A program made the translations under genes and the position numbers. Below the pieces are notes generated by a model, which was not told the DNA's origin, made no database searches, and saw only the letters and a list, made by a program, of their open reading frames with translations. This document shows, one piece after another, positions 1 through 8,794 of a stretch of DNA of 56,807 nt; the first letter of the stretch is position 1, and every line of letters starts with the position of its first letter. The stretch lies in contig JAUYUA010000066.1 in the NCBI GenBank assembly GCA_030694935.1, positions 1 to 56,807 of the forward strand. Reading direction: 5' to 3'. Source of the DNA: Lutibacter sp. Lineage in GTDB: Bacteria > Bacteroidota > Bacteroidia > Flavobacteriales > Flavobacteriaceae.

Positions 1-20
1 ATCATTGTTGTCCGATAAAA

Positions 21-44
21 AAGAAGCCAACTTAATGGCTTCTT
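21..44. terminator. Hairpin inside the left end of the IS
   Basis: AAGAAGCCA (21-29) and TGGCTTCTT (36-44) form a perfect nine-pair stem around a six-base loop, just upstream of the transposase promoter. Hairpins in this place in insertion sequences usually stop outside transcription from running into the transposase gene. That role is inferred here. Confidence 0.5.
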
Positions 45-55
45 AAAAGTTATCG

Positions 56-63
56 TAATTTTG
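56..63 (+). promoter_or_regulatory. -7 promoter element of the transposase
   Basis: TAATTTTG matches the Bacteroidota -7 consensus TAnnTTTG and ends 21 bases before the transposase ATG at 85. The element thus carries its own promoter, inside its left end. Confidence 0.5.
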
Positions 64-84
64 TATTGCAAAACATAAAATACG

Positions 85-1284
85 ATGGGTAAAAGTAATT
101 ATTTTTCTGGTAAATCTGTTTTCGGACAGCTGATTTCTTTAATTGATGATAGAATCATTAAAAGTTGTGTCAAAGAATGCGATTCTGACCGATATACAAA
201 GAAATTTAAAACGAAAGATCACTTGATAAGTATGCTTTTTTGTTCGTTTGCCAAATGTAATTCCCTTCGAGAAATATCAGGAGCAATGCTTGGATTGTCT
301 GGAAAAACGGAACATTTTCAGTTAAACCACATACCAAAAAAAAGCACTTTATCGGATGCGAATAAAAATAGAGATGTTGAAGTTTTTGAAAAAATCTATC
401 ATAAGCTGCTACAAGAGTTTGGTTCAGTTTTATCGGACAGCCGAATTAAAGAGGTGATAAAAAAACAAGTTAAAATCTTTGACAGTAGCACAATTAGCTT
501 GTTTAAAGAGATTATGGCTTGCGTTGGCAGAAATCCTAAAAATGGCAAAAAGAAAGGCGGAATTAAGATTCATACGGTTATAAATGCCGATGAAATTGTT
601 CCAAGTTTGGTTTGGTTTAGTCCAGCAACCACGCACGATCACAGGTTTTTAGAGAAGCTAAAATGCGATGACAACACAATTTATGTTTTTGATAAAGGAT
701 ACAATGATTACAAGGCATTCAAGCATTTTTCTGAACAAAAAACGGGATTTGTAACCCGGATAAAAGACAATGCCAATTATGAAATAATTGAAGATATTGA
801 AGTTTCAGAAAAAATTCATAGTGGTGTTTTGGAAGACCAAATCATTGAAATAGAGGTTAATGTTAATAAAGAAATAAGCAAATTAAAATTAAGAAAAGTT
901 AGGTTTTATGACCGAGAAAATAAAAGAGAGTTTGAGTTTTTGACTAATTTATTCGAAATGAGAGCTGATATGATAGCAGCTTTATACAAAATAAGATGGC
1001 AGATTGAATTGTTATTCAAGCAATTAAAACAAAATTTTCCGTTAAAATATTTTCTTGGTGATAATGAAAATGCCATAAAAATACAGATTTATTGTGTTTT
1101 AATAGTCAATTTGCTGATAGCGGTGATAAAAAAGAAACTAAAACGAAGTTGGGCTTTCTCAAACCTAGTTAGCTTCTGTAAAATTCATCTTTTTAATTAC
1201 ATAAATCTGATGAAATTTTTAGAAAACCCAGAAAAAGACTGGATTATTGATAAAGCTGAAATAGAACAACTGTCATTTTTTTGA
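85..1284 (+). CDS. IS4-family DDE transposase
   Basis: This 399-residue protein is the transposase of the surrounding insertion sequence. It has a DUF4372-like N-terminal region (about residues 5-75) followed by an RNase-H-like catalytic core. Visible catalytic residues are D133 in FDSST, D203 in FDKGYNDY, and E308 in the YREK signature (Y301, R304, E308, K315) typical of IS4 transposases. No stop or frameshift interrupts it and the length is normal for the group, so it could be active. The next in-frame signals lie beyond the right inverted repeat, so it is not part of any operon. Confidence 0.93.
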   Translation: MGKSNYFSGKSVFGQLISLIDDRIIKSCVKECDSDRYTKKFKTKDHLISMLFCSFAKCNSLREISGAMLGLSGKTEHFQLNHIPKKSTLSDANKNRDVEVFEKIYHKLLQEFGSVLSDSRIKEVIKKQVKIFDSSTISLFKEIMACVGRNPKNGKKKGGIKIHTVINADEIVPSLVWFSPATTHDHRFLEKLKCDDNTIYVFDKGYNDYKAFKHFSEQKTGFVTRIKDNANYEIIEDIEVSEKIHSGVLEDQIIEIEVNVNKEISKLKLRKVRFYDRENKREFEFLTNLFEMRADMIAALYKIRWQIELLFKQLKQNFPLKYFLGDNENAIKIQIYCVLIVNLLIAVIKKKLKRSWAFSNLVSFCKIHLFNYINLMKFLENPEKDWIIDKAEIEQLSFF

Positions 1285-1404
1285 CACCTTGTTTTTAAAA
1301 AACTGAAATTTTAAATACCAATCAGCTGAATAACAATTAGATAAAAAATAAAAATAATCGTTTTTGTTTTTTATCGGACATTAATGATTAAATATTAAAA
1401 GTAG

Positions 1405-1424
1405 GGACAGGTCGCGACCTGTCC
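1405..1424. repeat. 20-base perfect palindrome next to the IS
   Basis: GGACAGGTCGCGACCTGTCC is its own reverse complement and lies 17 bases outside the right IS end. It is much richer in G and C than its surroundings. Palindromes of this kind are common intergenic repeats in Flavobacteriia; no function is evident. Confidence 0.6.
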
Positions 1425-1470
1425 GTTCTAAAGTTAATTTTTTTATGCCTAAATAACGTTGACCAAATCA

Positions 1471-1498
1471 TAAATTCCCCCTTCGGGGGTTAGGGGGC
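1471..1498 (-). repeat. 28-base GC hairpin repeat, copy 1
   Basis: The run of five C, TTC, five G, then TTAGGGGGC forms a short hairpin. The reverse complement of all 28 bases recurs exactly at 13560-13587. This copy lies downstream of trmB (minus strand), where it could act in 3' end formation. Confidence 0.75.
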
Positions 1499-1515
1499 TT
1501 TTTCAACTAAGTTGG

Positions 1516-2187
1516 TTAATACCTTAGCCTAAATTTAATATATGTAATAGGCTTTCCTATTTCTAAATACTGACTTTCATAAAAGGTTTGGGTTGTAGTC
1601 ACTTCTTCGGGCGCATGGTAATTTTTATAAATATCGTGGTGTGCATACATAATTTCATGGCCTTCACCGTGAAGCAAACCCAGCGTGTAACCGTGCATAA
1701 ATTCACTGTCCGTTTTTAAATGAACAATGCCTTCTGATTTTAAAATAAAATGGTATTTTTTTAAAAACTCGGCATTGGTAAGTCGGTGTTTGGTGCGTGT
1801 GTATTTAATTTGGGGATCGGGAAAAGTGATCCATATTTCATCGACTTCGTTTTCAACAAAAAGTAAGTCAATCAACTCAATTTGAGATCTTAAAAAAGCC
1901 ACGTTGGTTAAATTTTCTTCCAAAGCTATTTTAGCGCCACGCCAAAAACGAGCACCTTTTATGTCAACGCCAATGTAGTTGATGTTCGGGTTTTTACGCG
2001 CCAGTGCAATGGTGTATTCGCCTTTTCCGCAGCCCAATTCAAGTACAATAGGATTGCTGTTGTTAAAAAGTGTGTGCCAATTTCCTTTTAGGGAGAAACC
2101 ATCAATAACTTCTTTTCGTGTTGGTTGAATGACATTGGAAAATGTTTCGTTTTCACGAAATCTTCTGAGTTTATTTTTGCTTCCCAC
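1516..2187 (-). CDS. trmB: tRNA (guanine-N7-)-methyltransferase
   Basis: TrmB puts a methyl group on N7 of guanosine 46 in the tRNA variable loop, using S-adenosylmethionine. The 223-residue protein shows the SAM-binding glycine loop ELGCGKGEY (50-58), the acidic end of strand 2 in GVDIKG (73-78) and the family motif FPDP (122-125) followed by a basic KYTRTKHRL stretch. Length and motifs are normal for the family. It lies 55 bases downstream of the DUF6341 gene on the same strand and is probably transcribed with it. Confidence 0.95.
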   Translation of the reverse strand: MGSKNKLRRFRENETFSNVIQPTRKEVIDGFSLKGNWHTLFNNSNPIVLELGCGKGEYTIALARKNPNINYIGVDIKGARFWRGAKIALEENLTNVAFLRSQIELIDLLFVENEVDEIWITFPDPQIKYTRTKHRLTNAEFLKKYHFILKSEGIVHLKTDSEFMHGYTLGLLHGEGHEIMYAHHDIYKNYHAPEEVTTTQTFYESQYLEIGKPITYIKFRLRY

Positions 2188-2242
2188 AGGGTTTGCGTTT
2201 CGTTAAAAAAAGGAAAAAATATAAATGAATTTAAAAAAGAAA

Positions 2243-2440
2243 TTATTCGTTTCCTGCTTTTTTGTAATTTTTGAGTTGTCCTAACCAGTAGAATAAAGCA
2301 ATAAACAAAATGACAACAAAAATCCAGCTAACGATGTTTTGTAGCCACCAATTGTCCATAGCCCGAATGCTATTGTAAGGTACAAATAGAACATTTTGAC
2401 AAAATTCACCTATCGCTTTAAAAATATTGTTTGCAATCAT
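2243..2440 (-). CDS. Small single-span membrane protein, DUF6341-like
   Basis: The 65-residue product has one clear membrane span (about residues 35-56, WIFVVILFIALFYWLG) and a short lysine-rich tail. I believe it belongs to DUF6341, a flavobacterial family with no known function that is usually found next to trmB, a DUF6427 gene and upp, as here. It is transcribed away from the DUF6427 gene; only 40 bases separate the two starts, so the promoters must overlap or be shared. The family name comes from memory of gene order and sequence feel. Confidence 0.75.
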   Translation of the reverse strand: MIANNIFKAIGEFCQNVLFVPYNSIRAMDNWWLQNIVSWIFVVILFIALFYWLGQLKNYKKAGNE

Positions 2441-2480
2441 AACTTATTTATATTTACAGGCAAAAGTATAAAATATAGCA

Positions 2481-3404
2481 ATGATAGCAAATTTTTTCAG
2501 TAAAACAAAACCGGCAACTATTTTTAGTATTGTGTCCCTGCTGTTTGTCTACTATTTTACGGTCACTTTTTTGTTTAATTCGACAGAACTTTCAATTCAA
2601 TTTTTGATTAAAAGAATTTCTTTTTTCATTTTTATTGCTTTATTGCTGCTGATTGTAAATTTCATTGTCAAAAAAAACAAGTTGACAAAAGACAATTCAT
2701 ACGCATTGCTTTTGATGGTTTTTTTATTGGGAACTTTTCCTGAGGCGATGTTTTCTTACATAATCATTTTGGCAAACTTTGCTTTGATGCTGGGATTTCG
2801 AAAAATTTATAGTTTAAGATCTGGCGTTGACACCAAATTGAAGCTCTTTGACGCCTGTTTTTGGATTGGTATTGCAACACTGCTTTTTTCGTGGAGCATC
2901 TTTTTTATATTGTTGGTATATCTTGGAATGATTATTCATCAAAAACTCACGGTTAAAAATTTGTTTATTCCTATTGTGGGCTTTTTAACGCCTATGTTTA
3001 TTTATTTCACCTATTGCCTTTATTTTGAAAGTGCTACTTTTTTTTACAATAAATTTAATTATGGAATTAACTTGGATTTTAGTTCCTATACCTTATTAAA
3101 GCTATTAATTCCGGTTATATTTTTATCAACAGTATTGCTTTGGAGTCTAGTAAAAATAACCCCAAAAGTTGTTTCGGTAAGAAATAATTTCAAATTTTCT
3201 TGGGATGTATTGATCAACCATCTTTTAATTTCGATAACCATCGTTGTTTTGGCGCCAACTAAAAATGGATCGGAGTTGATTTTTGTAATTTTTCCTTCCG
3301 CAGTAATGGTTGCAAATTTAATGCATCATATTAAATCAAAAATTATTAGAAATATGATTTTATATGCCTTTCTGCTGGTATCGGTTTCGGTCTATTTTTT
3401 ATAG
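2481..3404 (+). CDS. Polytopic membrane protein, DUF6427-like
   Basis: The 307-residue protein is very hydrophobic, with roughly eight to ten predicted membrane spans and no soluble domain. It matches the flavobacterial DUF6427 family in length, in its MIANFFSKTKP start and in its place between DUF6341 and upp. Function is unknown. Its stop overlaps the end of upp, which converges on it, by six bases (3399-3404). Confidence 0.78.
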   Translation: MIANFFSKTKPATIFSIVSLLFVYYFTVTFLFNSTELSIQFLIKRISFFIFIALLLLIVNFIVKKNKLTKDNSYALLLMVFLLGTFPEAMFSYIIILANFALMLGFRKIYSLRSGVDTKLKLFDACFWIGIATLLFSWSIFFILLVYLGMIIHQKLTVKNLFIPIVGFLTPMFIYFTYCLYFESATFFYNKFNYGINLDFSSYTLLKLLIPVIFLSTVLLWSLVKITPKVVSVRNNFKFSWDVLINHLLISITIVVLAPTKNGSELIFVIFPSAVMVANLMHHIKSKIIRNMILYAFLLVSVSVYFL

Positions 3405-4049
3405 TTTAATCCCAAAAGACAAATCGCCTGCATCACCTAAACCAGGAACAATATATCCTTTATCATTTAAATGTTCATCAACAGTGGCTATCCACAATTT
3501 GGTGTTTGGCGGAAAGTGACTTTTAATGTAATCGATGCCTTCTTTTGCGCCAATAACACAAGCCAAATGAATTTCCTTAGGCGTTCCGTGTTTTTTCAAT
3601 CCTTCAAAAACGGTTGCCAAAGATTGTCCGGTTGCCAACATGGGGTCGGCTAAAATCAACGTTTTGCCGTCTAAATTAGGCGAAGCAAAATATTCCACTT
3701 TAATTTCAAATTCGGTTTCGGTGATGTGTTTTCTGTAGGCGGAAATAAACGCATTTTCCGCATCGTCAAAAAAGTTTAAAAGTCCGCTGTGTAAAGGCAA
3801 TCCCGCTCTTAAAATTGAGCAGACTACAATATCTTTTTTTGGAACAGGCACTATTTTGGTGCCTAAAGGCGTAGAAACAATTTTGTTTTGAAACTCTAAC
3901 GTTTGGCTTATTTCATAAGCTATAATTTCACCAATTCTTTCAATATTTCTTCGAAATCGCATGCTGTCTTTCTGAATTTCGGTATCTCTGATTTCTGAAA
4001 TAAATTTATTTAATATTGATTTTTTTTGGTCTAGAACGTTGACAATCAT
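3399..4049 (-). CDS. upp: Uracil phosphoribosyltransferase
   Basis: Upp salvages uracil by joining it to PRPP to give UMP. The PRPP-binding loop is visible as LILADPMLATGQS, and the family signature SILRAGLPL is present. The open frame reaches back to 4151, but the added 34 residues are hydrophobic and unlike the family. I chose the ATG at 4049 (216 residues, MIVNVLDQ) because a -7 promoter motif lies at 4066-4073, inside the extension. The gene converges with the DUF6427 gene and overlaps it by six bases. Confidence 0.93.
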   Translation of the reverse strand: MIVNVLDQKKSILNKFISEIRDTEIQKDSMRFRRNIERIGEIIAYEISQTLEFQNKIVSTPLGTKIVPVPKKDIVVCSILRAGLPLHSGLLNFFDDAENAFISAYRKHITETEFEIKVEYFASPNLDGKTLILADPMLATGQSLATVFEGLKKHGTPKEIHLACVIGAKEGIDYIKSHFPPNTKLWIATVDEHLNDKGYIVPGLGDAGDLSFGIKL

Positions 4050-4065
4050 AGGAAGATATTTGCTG

Positions 4066-4073
4066 CAAAAATA
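4066..4073 (-). promoter_or_regulatory. -7 promoter element of upp
   Basis: On the minus strand this reads TATTTTTG, matching TAnnTTTG, with GCA following. It lies 16 bases before the ATG at 4049 and helps to rule out the longer reading frame. Confidence 0.6.
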
Positions 4074-4164
4074 AGATATAATAATTATAAAGTATACAAG
4101 TTTTAAGATATTTTCAATAAAAGAATCAATGGCATAAAAATAATAATGCAAACCATAAAATGCT

Positions 4165-4172
4165 TAAATTTG
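4165..4172 (+). promoter_or_regulatory. -7 promoter element of the yicC-type gene
   Basis: TAAATTTG matches TAnnTTTG and ends 18 bases before the ATG at 4191. Confidence 0.55.
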
Positions 4173-4190
4173 CTTAAATATTATTTTTAA

Positions 4191-5048
4191 ATGATACATT
4201 CAATGACCGGCTACGGAAAAACCGTACTACAGCTTCCAACCAAAAAAATTACGATTGAACTGAAATCGTTAAACAGCAAAAATTTAGATTTAAACGTTCG
4301 GGTTCCTGGATATTACAGAGAAAAAGAACTGGATATTCGCAAACAATTGGCTACGGAATTGGTGAGGGGAAAAATAGATTTTTCCATTTTTATCGAAGAC
4401 AATGGCGGGGAATATTCCTCTAAAATCAACGAAAATATGGTGAAGGAATATATGAACCAATTGCGAAATATTGTGGATTCTGATGAAATTGAATTGCTGA
4501 AAATGGCGATCAGATTGCCAGATGCTTTTAAATCGCAAAGAGAAGAACTCGACGAGCAGGAATGGAAACAGATTGAGAATGGCATTTTAGAAACCATAGA
4601 AAAAATTAATGAATACCGGATTGATGAAGGAAAAGTATTGCATGCCGATTTTGTGCTGCGAATTTCTATTATTGAAATTTTATTAGAAAGAGTTGTTGAG
4701 ATGGATCCGTTGCGTATGGAACAGGTGAAGGAAAAACTTAGAAAGTCAATTGCCGAGCTGGAAACAAAAATAGACGAAAGCCGATTTGAGCAGGAACTCA
4801 TTTATTATATTGAAAAACTCGACATTACCGAGGAAAAAGTGCGTTTAAAAAATCATTTGGAATATTTTATCAAAGAATTGAATGAAGACGTTTCCAACGG
4901 CAAAAAACTGGCATTTATCACCCAGGAAATTGGCAGGGAAATTAACACCATCGGATCAAAATCCAATTTGGCGAATATGCAAAAATTGGTTGTTCAAATG
5001 AAAGATGAACTTGAAAAAATTAAAGAGCAAAATTTAAATGTATTGTAA
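4191..5048 (+). CDS. YicC/YloC-family endoribonuclease
   Basis: The 285-residue protein has the typical YicC beginning MIHSMTGYGK, a YicC N-terminal domain (about 1-155) and the DUF1732 C-terminal domain (about 200-285), with the conserved stretch KLAFITQEIGREINTIGSK. YicC-type proteins act as endoribonucleases that take part in RNA turnover. The gene stands 38 bases before gmk, an order seen in many bacteria, so the two probably share a transcript. Confidence 0.92.
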   Translation: MIHSMTGYGKTVLQLPTKKITIELKSLNSKNLDLNVRVPGYYREKELDIRKQLATELVRGKIDFSIFIEDNGGEYSSKINENMVKEYMNQLRNIVDSDEIELLKMAIRLPDAFKSQREELDEQEWKQIENGILETIEKINEYRIDEGKVLHADFVLRISIIEILLERVVEMDPLRMEQVKEKLRKSIAELETKIDESRFEQELIYYIEKLDITEEKVRLKNHLEYFIKELNEDVSNGKKLAFITQEIGREINTIGSKSNLANMQKLVVQMKDELEKIKEQNLNVL

Positions 5049-5086
5049 ATAAAATGTAGATCAACCATTTATAAAACCTAAAATCA

Positions 5087-5659
5087 GTGAAAAAAGAGGG
5101 TAAACTCATTGTTTTTTCGGCACCTTCAGGCTCGGGTAAAACAACAATTGTACATCATTTACTAAAAAAATCAGAATTAAATTTAGATTTCTCCATTTCA
5201 GCAACATCGCGTGAAAAAAGAGGAAAGGAAATAAACGGAAAAGATTATTATTTTATTACGCTTGAAGAATTTCAAAAACACGTTAAAAAAGGCGATTTTA
5301 TTGAATGGGAAGAGGTTTATGAAAATAATTATTACGGCACCTTAAAAAAGGAAGTTGAACGCATTTGGGCAGCTGGAAAAAATGTCATTTTTGATATTGA
5401 TGTGGTTGGTGGCTTGAGCATAAAAAACATATTTCCCGAGCAAACGCTGGCTATTTTTGTGAAAAGCCCGTCAATTGACGAAATGGAACGCCGCCTCAGA
5501 CATCGGAATACCGATTGCGAAGAAAAAATAAAAGAACGTGTAAAAAAAGCTGGAAAAGAGCTAAAATTTGCCAAAGATTTTGATATTATTTTGGTGAACG
5601 ATGATTTGGGGAAAGCACAGGAGGAAGCCTATAATTTGGTAAAAGCGTTTGTGAAGTAG
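5087..5659 (+). CDS. gmk: Guanylate kinase
   Basis: Gmk phosphorylates GMP to GDP in purine nucleotide synthesis and salvage. The P-loop APSGSGKTT is at residues 12-20, and the GMP-binding region SATSREKRGKE and the lid arginines in RLRHRNTD are present. The start is GTG at 5087; no ATG gives a better N-terminus, because the P-loop begins only 11 residues in. Length (190) is normal. It follows the yicC-type gene and precedes nadD. Confidence 0.95.
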   Translation: MKKEGKLIVFSAPSGSGKTTIVHHLLKKSELNLDFSISATSREKRGKEINGKDYYFITLEEFQKHVKKGDFIEWEEVYENNYYGTLKKEVERIWAAGKNVIFDIDVVGGLSIKNIFPEQTLAIFVKSPSIDEMERRLRHRNTDCEEKIKERVKKAGKELKFAKDFDIILVNDDLGKAQEEAYNLVKAFVK

Positions 5660-5697
5660 ATTTACGATTTACGATTTAGGATTTACGATTATGAATT
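5659..5697. repeat. ATTTACGATT-type repeat
   Basis: The stretch after gmk repeats GATTTACGATTTAC with small changes about three times. The same word, on either strand, recurs at 9970-10019, 13603-13648 and 26980-27007, always between genes. Confidence 0.6.
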
Positions 5698-5759
5698 TTT
5701 GATTTTACTTAGCACAACTTATAACATTTAACTTTTCAACGTATCAACTTTTAACTAAA

Positions 5760-6341
5760 ATGAAAATCGGATTATTTTTTGGCACTTTTAACCCAATTCA
5801 CATTGGGCATATGATTATTGCCAATTATATGACAGAATTTTCCGATTTGGATGAGGTTTGGTTTGTGATCACGCCAAGAAGTCCGTTTAAACTAAAAGAA
5901 ACTTTGTTACCCAATCACCACAGATTGGCCATGGCAGCTATTGCCGTTGAAAATTACCCGAAATTAAAAACATCCGACATAGAATTCAACCTTCCCGAGC
6001 CAAATTTCACCATCAATACGTTGATTCATATTGAAGAAAAATTCCCAAAACACCAATTTTGTTTGTTGTTGGGCGAAGATAATTTGAAGGGATTTCAGAA
6101 ATGGAAAAATTATGAAACCATTTTAAAAAATTATGAGTTATATATTTATCCGAGAATCTCCAAAGAAAATATTGATTCGCAATTTTTAAACCACCCTAAA
6201 ATTCATAGGGTTAATGCGCCAATTGTTGAAATTTCATCAACATTTATAAGGAAAGCAATAAAGGACAAAAAAGACATTAGCATGATGTTGCCATCCACTG
6301 TATGGAAATATATAGATGAAATGAACTTTTATAAACAGTAA
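5760..6341 (+). CDS. nadD: Nicotinate-nucleotide adenylyltransferase
   Basis: NadD joins ATP and nicotinate mononucleotide to give deamido-NAD in NAD synthesis. The nucleotidyltransferase signature GTFNPIHIGH is at residues 8-17 and the second signature ISSTFIR at 158-164. The length of 193 residues is typical. It sits in the usual flavobacterial order gmk-nadD; a 100-base gap with repeats separates it from gmk, so it may have its own promoter. Confidence 0.95.
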   Translation: MKIGLFFGTFNPIHIGHMIIANYMTEFSDLDEVWFVITPRSPFKLKETLLPNHHRLAMAAIAVENYPKLKTSDIEFNLPEPNFTINTLIHIEEKFPKHQFCLLLGEDNLKGFQKWKNYETILKNYELYIYPRISKENIDSQFLNHPKIHRVNAPIVEISSTFIRKAIKDKKDISMMLPSTVWKYIDEMNFYKQ

Positions 6342-6425
6342 ATTATAAAAGATTTAACACAACTAAACAAGGAGTTTAAAATTATTTATATAAAATTCGC
6401 TTTTATTTTATTTTGAAGCATTATT

Positions 6426-7298
6426 ATGGCTAAAAATCCTAAAAAAAGGGTCAAATTCAGACAGAAATTAATCAATAAATACCGTTTGGTCGTTTTAAAT
6501 GAAGATACTTTTGAAGAAAAATTATCATTTAAATTAACCCGGCTGAATGTATTTGTTTTTGGAACGCTAATTTCTGTGATGTTAATTGTGGGCACTATTT
6601 ATTTAATTGCATTTACCTCTTTAAGGGAATATATTCCGGGATATTCTTCCACAAAATTAAAAAGAGAAGCCACACAATTGGTGTATAAAGTTGATTCCCT
6701 AAATCAGGTATTGGAAGTTAACAATTTATACATTCAAAAAGTGAGGGAGCTTTTAACAGGTGAAATTTCTGAAGTTTTATTCGACAAAGATTCTGTTTTA
6801 AGTGCCATGAAATTTAACAAAGATTCCATGAACTTCGGACCATCAGATGCCGATTTGGAATTTAGGCTCGATGTTGAAAGCACCGACAGATTCAGTATTT
6901 TTAACGAAGCAACTAAAAGTGCCGATATTGTGTTTTTTTCACCGGTTAAAGGAATTGTGACCGATGGTTACAGCCTTAAAAACAAACATTTTGCCATTGA
7001 TATTGCCGTTAAAAAAGGAACGCCCGTAAAATCAGTTGCCGATGGAACCGTTATTTTTGCCGATTGGACCATAGAAACCGGTTACGTGGTTATTATTAAA
7101 CACAGTAAAGGATTTATTTCTGTTTACAAACACAATATTGCATTAAATAAGCATCAAGGTGACATGGTGAAATCGGGTGAAGTGATTGCTTCTGCAGGAG
7201 ATATGGGCGAGTTAAGCACGGGGCCGCATTTGCATTTTGAGCTGTGGAACGAAGGCTATCCGGTAAATCCGGTTAATTATATAGATTTTGAACAATGA
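6426..7298 (+). CDS. Membrane-anchored M23-family (LytM-type) peptidase
   Basis: The 290-residue protein has a cytoplasmic N-terminus, one membrane span (about 42-64), a short helical region (80-112) and a C-terminal M23 domain (about 165-285). Zinc ligands expected for the family are visible: H188 and D192 in HFAID, and H268 and H270 in GPHLHFE. The first motif is HxxxD without the usual glycine, a common variant. Such proteins cut peptide cross-links in the wall or activate other wall enzymes. Its stop overlaps the next ATG (ATGA), so translation is probably coupled. Confidence 0.9.
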   Translation: MAKNPKKRVKFRQKLINKYRLVVLNEDTFEEKLSFKLTRLNVFVFGTLISVMLIVGTIYLIAFTSLREYIPGYSSTKLKREATQLVYKVDSLNQVLEVNNLYIQKVRELLTGEISEVLFDKDSVLSAMKFNKDSMNFGPSDADLEFRLDVESTDRFSIFNEATKSADIVFFSPVKGIVTDGYSLKNKHFAIDIAVKKGTPVKSVADGTVIFADWTIETGYVVIIKHSKGFISVYKHNIALNKHQGDMVKSGEVIASAGDMGELSTGPHLHFELWNEGYPVNPVNYIDFEQ

Positions 7299-8794
7299 TG
7301 AACATAAAGTCAATTTTAGCAAAACCATTTGCAAAACGAATAGCCGCAAGAATATATAAACAAAGCAAAAATGCCGTAAAAGTTCAGCAAAAAGTTTTTG
7401 AAAATTTGATTGCCCAAGCGCAAAATACCACTTTTGGCAAGGACCATAATTTCAGTAAAATTAAGTCGTATGAAGATTTTAAAAAGCAGGTTCCCGTTCG
7501 GGATTACGAAGCGTTAAAACCATATATTGAAAAGGTTGTTGCAGGAGAACCGGATGTTTTGTGGAAAGGAAAACCGCTGTATTTTGCAAAAACTTCCGGC
7601 ACAACATCGGGCGTAAAATACATTCCGCTTACCAAAGAATCGATGCCCATGCACATCAGCGCCGCTCGAAATGCTTTGTTAATGTATATTGCTGAAACCA
7701 AAAAAGCCGATTTTGTCAATGGAAAAATGATTTTTTTGCAGGGAAGTCCGGAATTGAAAGAGAAAAACGGCATCAAAACCGGACGGCTTTCGGGAATTGC
7801 GGCCCATTATATTCCTAAATATTTATTAAAAAACCGATTGCCAAGCTGGGAAACCAACTGTATTGAAGATTGGGAAACCAAAATTGAAGCCATTGTTGAC
7901 GAAACCATCAATGAAAATATGACTGTAATTAGCGGAATTCCTTCCTGGGTGCAAATGTATTTTGAAAAATTGGTGGAACGCAGCGGAAAAAAGGTGGGCG
8001 ATATTTTTCCAAACTTTAATTTGTTCGTTTATGGCGGCGTAAATTTTGAACCATACCGCAACAAATTTGAAGATTTAATCGGAAGAAAAGTGGATTCTAT
8101 TGAGTTGTTTCCCGCTTCTGAAGGTTTTTTCGCCTATCAGGATTCCCAAAATGAAAAAGGAATGTTGTTGCTGGTTGACAATGGGATGTTTTATGAATTT
8201 ATTCCTTCCGAAGAATTTTTTGAGGAAAATCCGACCAGAATTTCTTTGGCTGATGTTAAAATTGGCGTAAACTACGTGCTTATTTTAAATACCAACGCCG
8301 GACTTTGGAGCTACGATATTGGCGATACCATTGAATTTGTTTCCATAAATCCGCCACGTATTAAAGTTACTGGCCGCATCAAACATTTTATATCCGCATT
8401 TGGGGAACACGTGATTGGCAGCGAAGTGGAAAACGCCATAAATAGCCAAACTACGGGAACAGCAATTGCCATTAATGAGTTTACGGTGGCGCCGCAAATT
8501 ACGCCTCAAAACGGATTGCCTTATCACGAATGGTTTATTGAATTCGACAATAAGCCTGAAGATTTGGATGATTTTGCGCGTAAAATTGATGCAGCTTTAC
8601 AACAGCAAAACAGTTATTATTTCGATTTAATCAGCGGAAAAATATTGAGGCCTTTAAAAATTACTTTGATTGAAAAAGGCGGATTTAATAAATATATGAA
8701 ATCAATTGGTAAATTGGGCGGACAAAATAAAGTACCGCGTTTGTCAAATGATCGAAAAATTGCGGACGAACTTATAAAATTTGAAGAAAAATGA
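7295..8794 (+). CDS. GH3-family acyl-adenylating enzyme
   Basis: The 499-residue protein belongs to the GH3 auxin-responsive family of the ANL adenylating superfamily. The ATP-binding motif KTSGTTSG is at 99-106, and further conserved blocks include FVYGGVNFEPY, PASEGFFA and YDIGDTIEF. Plant members join amino acids to acyl hormones; the substrates of bacterial members are unknown. The gene overlaps both neighbours by four bases (ATGA), so the M23 peptidase, this enzyme and the MOSC protein likely form one operon. Confidence 0.9.
   Translation: MMNIKSILAKPFAKRIAARIYKQSKNAVKVQQKVFENLIAQAQNTTFGKDHNFSKIKSYEDFKKQVPVRDYEALKPYIEKVVAGEPDVLWKGKPLYFAKTSGTTSGVKYIPLTKESMPMHISAARNALLMYIAETKKADFVNGKMIFLQGSPELKEKNGIKTGRLSGIAAHYIPKYLLKNRLPSWETNCIEDWETKIEAIVDETINENMTVISGIPSWVQMYFEKLVERSGKKVGDIFPNFNLFVYGGVNFEPYRNKFEDLIGRKVDSIELFPASEGFFAYQDSQNEKGMLLLVDNGMFYEFIPSEEFFEENPTRISLADVKIGVNYVLILNTNAGLWSYDIGDTIEFVSINPPRIKVTGRIKHFISAFGEHVIGSEVENAINSQTTGTAIAINEFTVAPQITPQNGLPYHEWFIEFDNKPEDLDDFARKIDAALQQQNSYYFDLISGKILRPLKITLIEKGGFNKYMKSIGKLGGQNKVPRLSNDRKIADELIKFEEK

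Larger units (their letters stand above)
1..1388 (+). mobile_element. IS4-family insertion sequence, apparently intact
   Basis: The single transposase gene (85-1284) lies between inverted ends. The strongest match is 14 bases, TGTCCGATAAAAAA at 9-22, with its reverse complement at 1367-1380. The match continues outward: ATCATT at 1-6 pairs with AATGAT at 1383-1388, so the ends agree at 20 of 22 positions. I therefore place the element end at or beyond base 1. No target-site duplication can be judged because the left flank is outside the window. A similar 21-base end sits alone at 15458-15478. The exact outer boundary is uncertain by at least 8 bases. Confidence 0.85.

Noticed and set aside
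1389-1404. Target-site duplication of the IS
   Set aside because: The sequence beside the right end (TAAATATT) cannot be compared because the left flank lies outside the window.
4050-4151. 34-residue N-terminal extension of Upp
   Set aside because: It is hydrophobic, unlike the family, and contains the promoter motif at 4066-4073.
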